From an uncultured Clostridium sp. (GTDB taxonomy: Bacteria; Bacillota; Clostridia; TANB77; CAG-508), in contig CAMMMI010000026.1 in NCBI GenBank assembly GCA_946497905.1, forward strand, positions 1-18,170: 18,170 nt of DNA. Direction: 5' to 3'. The notes under the pieces were generated by a model. It worked only from the letters and a program-made list of their open reading frames with translations, was not told the origin of the DNA and ran no database searches. The position numbers were made by a program, and so were the translations under genes. Of the stretch, positions 11,987-18,170 are shown one piece after another. Positions within the stretch are counted from its first letter, which is position 1. Each line of letters begins with the position of its first letter.

Positions 11987-13825
11987 ATGTGTGGAATTGT
12001 AGGTTACATTGGAACACAAAAAGCCAGTCCTATCTTAATTAATGGACTTATGAGATTAGAATACAGAGGATATGATTCTGCTGGTATTTCTACTATTGAA
12101 AAATATGGTATATCAATTATGAAAGATAAAGGGAGAGTAAAAAATTTATATAATATAAATGGTATTGAACAATTAGAAGGAAACATTGGTATAGCACATA
12201 CTAGATGGGCAACTCATGGCAAACCTTCTAAAGAAAATTCCCACCCTCATATGGATAACTCAAAAACTTTTAGTGTTGTACATAATGGTATTATTGAAAA
12301 TTATAATGAATTAAAAAAATTTTTATCTGATAATGGATACCACTTTTATTCTCAAACAGATACTGAAATTATACCTAATTTAGTTCATTACTATTACTCA
12401 AAAGATAATAATAATGATGATCTAAAATTTTTAAGAGCATTTAAAAACGCATGTAATGAACTAATAGGAAGTTTTGCAATTGAAATAATATGTAAAGATT
12501 ATCCAAATAATATGATAGTTGTACGAAAAGATAGTCCCTTAGTTATTGGAAAAGGAGAAAATGAAAATTATATTTCTTCTGACATTCCAGCTATACTTTC
12601 TTTTACTAGAAATTTTTATTTATTAAATGATTTTGAATTTGTCTTATTGTCAAGAACTGATGCTAAATTTTACGATAAAAATCTAAAACCTATCAATAAG
12701 AATACTCAAACTATTGAATGGAATACTGCAAGTGCCGAAAAAGAAGGTTTTGAAGACTATATGCTAAAAGAAATATTTGAGCAACCAAATGCAATTAGAG
12801 AAACAATAGGAGCAAAATTTAATGAAAATTCTAAATGTGAGTTTGATGAATTAAATTTTTCAAAAGATTTTTTAAGTAATTTTAATAAAATATATATTAT
12901 AGCTTGTGGCACAGCAATGCACGCAGGGCTTGCTGGGAAGAATGCCATCGAAAAGCTTTGTAAAATTAATACAGAAGTAGATATTGCTTCTGAATTTAGG
13001 TATAGAGCCCCTTTGGTTAATGAACATACTTTATGCATATTTATTTCTCAATCAGGCGAAACTGCTGATACTATCGCTGCTTTAAAATTATGCAAAGAAA
13101 AAGGTGCTAAAACTATTGCTATATCTAATGTCATTGGAAGTTCTATTACAAGAGAATCTGATTATTCAATATATACTCATGCTGGTCCAGAAATAGCTGT
13201 AGCTTCTACAAAAGCTTACACTTCTCAAGTAGTATTACTAGTAATTTTAGCAATATATTTTGCTGAAATATTAGAAATAAATACTAATGAATTATCTTTA
13301 TTAAAAAAAGAAATTCTAAAATTACCTAAAAAGATAGAAGATACTTTAGATTTATCTTCTAGAATAAAAGATTTTTCTAAAACAGTTTACCAAGAAAAAG
13401 ATATATTCTTCTTAGGCAGGGGTATTGATGAAACAGTTGCAAAAGAAGGTTCTTTAAAATTAAAAGAAATATCTTATATTCATTCTGAAAGTTATGCTGC
13501 TGGTGAATTGAAACATGGGCCAATTGCATTAATAGAAAATGGCGTTACTGTTGTAGGCATTATGACAGATCCTCAATTAGTTGAAAAAACTATTAGTAAT
13601 TTACAAGAAGTTATTACACGTGGTGCAAAAACTTTTGTTATAACAAATCAACATATTGATAACTCTATGTTTGATTTTATAGTATATATTCCTGAAACTA
13701 GTCCTTTTATATCACCTGTACTATCTATCATACCTTTACAATTATTTTCTTATTACATTTCAAAGGAAAAAGGATTAGATGTTGATAAACCTAGAAATCT
13801 TGCCAAATCGGTTACAGTTGAATAA
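11987..13825 (+). CDS. glmS: Glutamine-fructose-6-phosphate aminotransferase
   Basis: This 612-residue cytoplasmic enzyme makes glucosamine-6-phosphate from fructose-6-phosphate and glutamine, the first step to UDP-GlcNAc for peptidoglycan. The N-terminal glutaminase domain begins with Cys2 (MCGIVGYIG) and carries RLEYRGYDSAG and HTRWATHGKPS. The two SIS isomerase domains follow (IACGTAMHAG, SQSGETADT, EVASTKAY-like, then GRGIDETVAKEGSLKLKE and SYAAGELKHGP). The canonical C-terminus DKPRNLAKSVTVE is intact. SD GGAGG (11975-11979) lies 7 bases before ATG. The gene is monocistronic behind the ribozyme. Confidence 0.98.
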   Translation: MCGIVGYIGTQKASPILINGLMRLEYRGYDSAGISTIEKYGISIMKDKGRVKNLYNINGIEQLEGNIGIAHTRWATHGKPSKENSHPHMDNSKTFSVVHNGIIENYNELKKFLSDNGYHFYSQTDTEIIPNLVHYYYSKDNNNDDLKFLRAFKNACNELIGSFAIEIICKDYPNNMIVVRKDSPLVIGKGENENYISSDIPAILSFTRNFYLLNDFEFVLLSRTDAKFYDKNLKPINKNTQTIEWNTASAEKEGFEDYMLKEIFEQPNAIRETIGAKFNENSKCEFDELNFSKDFLSNFNKIYIIACGTAMHAGLAGKNAIEKLCKINTEVDIASEFRYRAPLVNEHTLCIFISQSGETADTIAALKLCKEKGAKTIAISNVIGSSITRESDYSIYTHAGPEIAVASTKAYTSQVVLLVILAIYFAEILEINTNELSLLKKEILKLPKKIEDTLDLSSRIKDFSKTVYQEKDIFFLGRGIDETVAKEGSLKLKEISYIHSESYAAGELKHGPIALIENGVTVVGIMTDPQLVEKTISNLQEVITRGAKTFVITNQHIDNSMFDFIVYIPETSPFISPVLSIIPLQLFSYYISKEKGLDVDKPRNLAKSVTVE

Positions 13826-13839
13826 ATTTTATATAATCA

Positions 13840-13876
13840 AAGAGATAATATATAGTTTTTTTATATATTATCTCTT
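13840..13876. terminator. Hairpin after glmS
   Basis: A perfect 15-bp stem (13840-13854 with 13862-13876) has a GTTTTTT loop, 15 bases after the glmS stop. The sequence after it is AT-rich without a clean T-run, so it may act as terminator or as a 3'-end stabiliser for the glmS mRNA. Confidence 0.6.
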
Positions 13877-13942
13877 ATAAAATATTTGCAAATTTATTTT
13901 TATAATTATTTAACAATTTTTAATTTTATAAATATCACCATT

Positions 13943-14204
13943 TTAACTTACTAATAACTTTATTACAATAAGACAAATAGCACCTGGTAAACCTAATAAT
14001 CCGTATTAATATACTCGTAAAAATATTTAATCCTATATGAAAATTGAAATTCGTACCAATTAAATTTATTAAATAAATTGTTAATCCCCCTAATATTGAA
14101 TTAAAAATTAATTTTAATATTTTTTTTAGTGGAACTATAAAAATTTTTCCTATTAAAAAAATAAAGCATATACAAGCTAAATATGTAATAATATTTTCAT
14201 TCAT
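13943..14204 (-). pseudogene. bofA: bofA, pro-sigma-K processing inhibitor, frameshifted
   Basis: BofA is a small membrane protein that, with SpoIVFA, holds the SpoIVFB protease inactive in the outer forespore membrane. Frame one reads MNENIITYLACICFIFLIGK, then PLKKILKLIFNSILGG and NFNFHIGLNIFTSILI, typical of BofA with two to three membrane helices. It then runs into unrelated residues and continues to a stop at 13937-13935. Shifting by one base at G14003 (plus strand) restores the expected end GLLGLPGAICLIVIKLLVS and a TAA at 13945-13943, giving 86 residues, the normal family length. The gene therefore carries an extra base, a real mutation or a sequencing/assembly error. SD GGAGG lies 7 bases before ATG. 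It follows yaaL by 80 bases, the conserved order. Confidence 0.8.
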
Positions 14205-14284
14205 TTATTTTCCTCCAAAACAAAATCTTTTTATTATTACAATTTTTATGCTTGTATCAGGACAATTATTACTTAATATTTTTT

Positions 14285-14572
14285 CTATCCTGCTTGCTCA
14301 TCTTCATCTAAAAGTTTTAATTTTATGTCATTTACCATATCTACAACTAATCCTTTAGTTTTAGCTAACTTTATTAAATAGTTTAATTTTGCTTGATTAG
14401 CTTTTATTTGATAAGTATAATAATCAACTAAATCATCTTCTGCATATTCAAAATTTTTATTTGCTGACTTTAAATCTTCTCTTGTTTTTATTATACTTCT
14501 GATTATCTCAATCTCCTTTTCTACTTCTGTTTTTTCTATTATTTTTTCTTCTTTAATATATTCTTCTATCAT
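14285..14572 (-). CDS. yaaL: YaaL-like DUF2508 protein
   Basis: This is a 95-residue, mostly helical soluble protein. The segment FEYAEDDLVDYYTYQIKANQ followed by AKLNYLIKLAKTKGL (about 41-75) is the DUF2508/YaaL signature; the function is unknown. In Bacillus and many Clostridia the order is recR-yaaL-bofA, and bofA indeed follows here, while recR is absent from the window. AAAGGAG precedes ATG. It is divergent from the coupling-ATPase gene. The family call rests on motif plus synteny. Confidence 0.82.
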   Translation of the reverse strand: MIEEYIKEEKIIEKTEVEKEIEIIRSIIKTREDLKSANKNFEYAEDDLVDYYTYQIKANQAKLNYLIKLAKTKGLVVDMVNDIKLKLLDEDEQAG

Positions 14573-14664
14573 AAATTTTCTCCTTTTTTTGGTAATTTTT
14601 ATTTATTATATTCATTTCATCGCTTTTTTATTCAATAAAAAGCTCATTTTTTTGCTGAAACCTC

Positions 14665-14693
14665 TTGTTTTTTTCGTCATTTTATAGGATAAT
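14665..14693 (+). promoter_or_regulatory. Promoter of the coupling-ATPase gene
   Basis: TTGTTT (14665-14670) and GATAAT (14688-14693) are spaced 17 bases apart. The start near 14700 coincides with the farther in-frame start codon, so ATG 14732, which has a proper SD, is the better choice. Confidence 0.65.
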
Positions 14694-14731
14694 ATATATG
14701 TATGATAATAATTAATGAAAGGATTTTTTTG

Positions 14732-17053
14732 ATGAAATACATTGATAAATTTTTGAAAATACTAAATACAGATAGAAATACATTTGCTACTTATGTATTA
14801 ACATTAGTTTCTGTATATTTAGCAGTAGATAGAATTGTTGAAATGTTACTTATGATATTTACTGGCGTTTCATACTCATATTGGGGACCTATTGAATATA
14901 CATTTGCATTAGCATGTCCTATTTTTGCATTTCTATTTTCAGGGCCTTCAAAATTTGCAACTTCAAAAGCACATAAAGTAACTTTATTTTATATTTACAC
15001 TATTGGCTTATATATAATAGCTTTATCTATGTTTACGCAATGGCTTAATATGGGAATTTGGTTATTATTATTGTCAGTTCCAAATTATGTAGAAATAATT
15101 ACAGATTTTTCTGATTTAGTAATACCAGCCATGATTAGTATATCTTTATATTTGCCATTAGTAACTATATATCCATTTTTCCGTAAGTTATACTTTGGCG
15201 TAAATGATAGTTTAGATCAAGTTCGTTCTATTTGGGACTATGGAGGAATAAGCTTAGCTAATAAAAAAGAAGGACATGGCCCTTATACTTGTGAAGTATA
15301 TCTTTGTAACGATAATGAAACTGGAAAAACTATAATTATTCCTGAATCTTCTAGATATCAATCATTATTTGTTTGTGGAGGATCTGGAAGTGGAAAAACT
15401 TCATTAGTTTATGAACCTTTAATTGCAAGAGATTTAGAAAGAAAATTTTTCTTTAGAGAAGTATCTAAAGAATTAGGTTTTACATCTTTAAAAACTAAAT
15501 TAGCTGTTCTAAATAGACCCTATGATAATGATTATTTGAACAATAATTTTAGTTTAGACATGTTAATTCCTACTGAAGGAAAGGAATCTTTATATAAAGC
15601 ATACGTAAAAAAAATGATTTTAGACTCTTCTAGTGATATTGTTTATAAAAATTTAGGGCTAACATTAATGTCACCAGATTATGAAATCATTGAACATATA
15701 TCAGAGGTTTGTAAAAATTTTGGGTTAGAATATAATGTTATTGATCCTTCTAATTCTAATTCAGTTGGATTAAATCCTTTTGTATACGATGATCCAGCTA
15801 AAATTGCAATAACAATATCATCTGCTTTAAAATCAATGTACACAAATGCACACACAGAAGCTCAAGATGTCTATAAAGAAGATATTTCTATACAAGCAAT
15901 AGAAAATCTAGCAATTATCTTAAAAGAAATGTATCCTCGAATGAATGAGGGTTCTCTTCCTAATATGGAAGATATGCTAAAGATGCTGACTAATTTTGAT
16001 TTAGTAGAAAAAATGTGTGAAATTCTAGCTCATGATGAAGAATTAAGAGAACAATACAGTATCCAGTTATCATACTTTAAAAAGCATTTTTACAAAACTG
16101 GCTCAGCTAGAGAAGAAACTGAAAAAAATATATATGCAGCAGTAACTCAATTGGATAATTTACTAAGAATACCTGGTGTAAAAAATATTCTATGTAATCG
16201 ACATAATAATATAGATTTTGATGATATTCTTGCTAATGGAAAGATAACATTTATCTGTACAAGAAGAGGTGATTTAGGAGCTGCAAATCACAAAGCTTTT
16301 GGTTTATTTTTCTTAATCGCTATGCAAAATGCTGTATTAAGAAGACCTGGAAATGAAAAATCAAGAATTCCTCACTTTTTATATATTGATGAATTCCCTG
16401 ATTTTATATGTAAAGCTACAGAAGCCATATTCACAATGTATAGAAAATATAAAATAGCTACAACAATATCATCTCAAAGTTTATCACAATTAGAAACACC
16501 TAATTCACGCGAAAATTACAGAACTGTTATATTAGCAAACTGTGCTAGTAAAATTTTCACTGGTAATGGAGAATTTAATGAATTAGAGTGGTGGTCTAAA
16601 GAATTTGGTACAAAAAGGGAATGGAAATTTGGTGTTAGTATGGACATGGGGAAACTTGAATATGATTCAAAAGTTTCTGGAGTAAAATGGGATTGGGTTG
16701 ATCACTTCAAACCTGGAAAATTACAAACATTAGGAGCAAAAGACTGTGCTTACAAAATTAGAGGAGACAATGGTAAACCAATGATTGGACCTGGTGGTTT
16801 AAAATTTTTAGAAGCTAAATACAAAGAACCTCATAAAATTAAATCATTTGATTTTGGTAAATATTCTGATGGTGTAACAACAGCAACTGAAGATGATGAA
16901 AATTATAATAGGAAAAAATTTGATTTTAGGCATGTGGATTTTACTGACGAAAGTGATGAAACTAACCCTATTCAAACAGACACTACAGATTCAAAATACT
17001 TATTTGATAATGAAAATGCTATAATTGTAAATTTAAAAAAGAAAAATAATTAA
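14732..17053 (+). CDS. Orphan VirD4/TraG-like membrane ATPase (coupling-protein family)
   Basis: This 773-residue protein (from ATG 14732, SD GAAAGGA) has an N-terminal membrane domain of about four to five helices (residues about 18-150). It is followed by an AAA/FtsK-HerA type ATPase domain: Walker A GGSGSGKT (216-223), Walker B HFLYIDEFPD (D553/E554), a TTISSQSLSQLE motif (about 577-588) and the TraG-like AAVTQLDNLL and LANCASKIFTGNG blocks. In ordinary VirD4/TraG proteins Walker A is soon followed by DPKGEL; here roughly 80 extra residues intervene and the strand reads LTLMSPDYEII. A soluble, acidic C-terminal tail (about 700-773) follows. Coupling proteins pump DNA or protein substrates into type IV secretion systems, but no relaxase, VirB4 or pilus gene is in the window. 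It may act as a stand-alone membrane translocase. Confidence 0.8.
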   Translation: MKYIDKFLKILNTDRNTFATYVLTLVSVYLAVDRIVEMLLMIFTGVSYSYWGPIEYTFALACPIFAFLFSGPSKFATSKAHKVTLFYIYTIGLYIIALSMFTQWLNMGIWLLLLSVPNYVEIITDFSDLVIPAMISISLYLPLVTIYPFFRKLYFGVNDSLDQVRSIWDYGGISLANKKEGHGPYTCEVYLCNDNETGKTIIIPESSRYQSLFVCGGSGSGKTSLVYEPLIARDLERKFFFREVSKELGFTSLKTKLAVLNRPYDNDYLNNNFSLDMLIPTEGKESLYKAYVKKMILDSSSDIVYKNLGLTLMSPDYEIIEHISEVCKNFGLEYNVIDPSNSNSVGLNPFVYDDPAKIAITISSALKSMYTNAHTEAQDVYKEDISIQAIENLAIILKEMYPRMNEGSLPNMEDMLKMLTNFDLVEKMCEILAHDEELREQYSIQLSYFKKHFYKTGSAREETEKNIYAAVTQLDNLLRIPGVKNILCNRHNNIDFDDILANGKITFICTRRGDLGAANHKAFGLFFLIAMQNAVLRRPGNEKSRIPHFLYIDEFPDFICKATEAIFTMYRKYKIATTISSQSLSQLETPNSRENYRTVILANCASKIFTGNGEFNELEWWSKEFGTKREWKFGVSMDMGKLEYDSKVSGVKWDWVDHFKPGKLQTLGAKDCAYKIRGDNGKPMIGPGGLKFLEAKYKEPHKIKSFDFGKYSDGVTTATEDDENYNRKKFDFRHVDFTDESDETNPIQTDTTDSKYLFDNENAIIVNLKKKNN

Positions 17054-17084
17054 AAATTTATATTAACTTATTTTAATGGTTTTA

Positions 17085-17122
17085 AAATCCTCCTAAATAT
17101 ATAAAAATATTTAGGAGGATTT
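17085..17122. terminator. Strong hairpin between convergent genes
   Basis: A perfect 16-bp stem (17085-17100 with 17107-17122) has a 6-base loop and lies between the convergent ATPase and transporter genes. Its T-runs are moderate on both sides, so it is a likely shared terminator. Confidence 0.75.
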
Positions 17123-17186
17123 ACTTATATTATTTAATAGTTAATTTTTCAAATATCTATATAATACTTTCAAATAAAATTTTATT

Positions 17187-18041
17187 TTAGAAATTTAATA
17201 TTCCTATAAATTCTAAAATTATTCCTGATATTACTCCTATAAAATACAACAATCCAACGATTTTTAAATTTTCCTTTATTCCTCTATTTGTTTTAAATAA
17301 TACTGCTAGTCCAACACCTGCACCTACCAATAATCCTGAAATCATAGTTGCTGCCGAAATTAAATTTTCTAAATACATTTGTGTCAATATAACAGATGCT
17401 GCACAATTTGGTATAAGACCTATTAAACTAGCAATTATTGGTCCTAAAATTGGTTTATTCAATATTATACTTGCTATTGTTTCTTCTCCTATTAAATGAA
17501 TAATTATATGCATTAATAATGATATTATTAATATAAAAATAAAAATATTCAAAGTATGTTTTAAAGAAGATTTTATTATTCCTTTTTCACAATGACAATG
17601 GTCTTTTTCACATAAATCTACTATTTTCTCTTCTTCTTTATCTTTATTTGTTAACCTTAAAACAAGATCTATAATAAAACCTGCAACCATACCAATTAAT
17701 ATCTTTATTCCTAATATTTTTAATATTACATCTATTGGAACTGCTTCAGAAATAAATATTGGTAACATCTCATCAGAAGTAGATAAATAAACTGATATAA
17801 GTGTTCCTAAAGTTATTACTCTTCCTGCATATAAGTTAGTTGCAGAAACAGAAAATCCACATTGAGGAAAAGCACCTAATATACTTCCTACTAAAGGTCC
17901 TATCTTCCCTGATTTCTTTATTGTCTCTTTTGTTTTTTCCTTTGTTTTATGTTCAATGTATTCCATTATTAGATATGTAATAAATAAAAATGGTAAAAGT
18001 TTTACACTATCTATAATTGTATCTAATATAATATCTATCAT
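17187..18041 (-). CDS. Putative heavy-metal/manganese exporter (ArsP_2-like)
   Basis: This 284-residue polytopic membrane protein (about 8-10 helices) is built as two similar halves. Each half has a proline-asparagine/glutamine-cysteine motif: AFPQCGFS (about 57-64) and LIPNCAAS (about 209-216). STSDEMLP (about 87-94) and a central cytoplasmic Cys/His cluster CEKDHCHCEKG (C144, H148-C151) complete the pattern of the family annotated as putative manganese transporter or ArsP_2 (10-TM metal exporter). Metal export is expected; the ion is unproven. ATG 18041 is chosen because GAGGAAG lies just upstream; a farther in-frame TTG at 18098 overlaps the -35 box. No manganese (yybP-ykoY) riboswitch fits the roughly 20-nt leader. 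Confidence 0.85.
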   Translation of the reverse strand: MIDIILDTIIDSVKLLPFLFITYLIMEYIEHKTKEKTKETIKKSGKIGPLVGSILGAFPQCGFSVSATNLYAGRVITLGTLISVYLSTSDEMLPIFISEAVPIDVILKILGIKILIGMVAGFIIDLVLRLTNKDKEEEKIVDLCEKDHCHCEKGIIKSSLKHTLNIFIFILIISLLMHIIIHLIGEETIASIILNKPILGPIIASLIGLIPNCAASVILTQMYLENLISAATMISGLLVGAGVGLAVLFKTNRGIKENLKIVGLLYFIGVISGIILEFIGILNF

Positions 18042-18069
18042 AATTACTTCCTCTCTCTTAATGTTTTTT

Positions 18070-18098
18070 ATATTATCACATATTATAGATTTTTTCAA
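18070..18098 (-). promoter_or_regulatory. Promoter of the metal exporter
   Basis: On the minus strand, TTGAAA (18098-18093) and TAATAT (18075-18070) with a TGA extension are spaced 17 bases apart, starting near 18063 with a short leader. Nothing further is recognised in 18099-18170. Confidence 0.7.
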
Positions 18099-18170
18099 TA
18101 GCTGTAACTATAAATACAGGATAAAGACATGAAAAAATTTTTCAAAGCCTGAAAATAATATAAAAATCAA

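Noticed and set aside
14622..14658. AT-rich hairpin plus T-run on the plus strand before the ATPase promoter
   Set aside because: Looks like a terminator, but no plus-strand gene ends upstream; the stem needs a bulge and may be chance in AT-rich DNA.
18060..18170. Manganese riboswitch before the metal exporter
   Set aside because: The predicted leader is only about 20 bases long and no yybP-ykoY motif is seen.
1..18170. CRISPR array, rRNA or insertion sequence
   Set aside because: No regularly spaced repeats, no rRNA sequence and no transposase frame were seen on either strand.

Overview
The window is very AT-rich and gene-dense, with strong purine Shine-Dalgarno (SD) sequences, sigma-A-type promoters and short intergenic gaps. 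It carries the sporulation pair yaaL-bofA, a glmS ribozyme and an RNase J gene. Together these point to an anaerobic, spore-lineage Firmicute of the Clostridia, probably an uncultured gut-type member. No taxonomic marker stronger than this is present.

Positions 1-3743 are the integrase end of an integrated element inserted at the 3' end of a tRNA-Leu(UAA) gene (3744-3831, minus strand); its other end lies outside the window. From left to right it holds a compact locus that looks like a type I toxin-antitoxin system, a zinc-ribbon protein of unknown function (minus), a divergent promoter/operator region, a small HTH protein, an excisionase-like protein and a tyrosine integrase. In the toxin-antitoxin-like locus, a terminated RNA of about 70 nt on the plus strand faces a convergent minus-strand mRNA for a 29-residue hydrophobic peptide. 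The two RNAs share complementary segments over the peptide's translation start and in their terminator loops. This is the most interesting object in the window; its architecture recalls the enterococcal par/fst locus, but I do not recognise the peptide.

Positions 3860-9450 are core chromosome: a CaCA-type cation exchanger (minus), serS-ysxC (plus, sharing one promoter and a strong terminator), a small Cys-tailed membrane protein behind a perfect operator-like palindrome, a DUF951 protein (59 codons), and gltX. rnj (RNase J) lies upstream of gltX on the minus strand, separated by an imperfect palindrome of a possibly dispersed type.

Positions 11400-13880 hold the long rnj leader with its promoter and a 28-nt palindrome, then the glmS promoter, the glmS self-cleaving ribozyme and glmS. 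Positions 13935-14572 hold yaaL and bofA (minus); bofA is interrupted by an apparent single-base frameshift. A solitary VirD4/TraG-like coupling ATPase (plus) follows, and the window ends with a putative metal exporter of the ArsP_2/'putative manganese transporter' type (minus).

Functionally, the core part covers translation (SerRS, GluRS, YsxC ribosome assembly, tRNA-Leu), RNA turnover (RNase J), amino-sugar synthesis under glucosamine-6-phosphate feedback (glmS ribozyme), sporulation control and ion export. The left part is an accessory element whose toxin-antitoxin-like locus could help keep it in the host.
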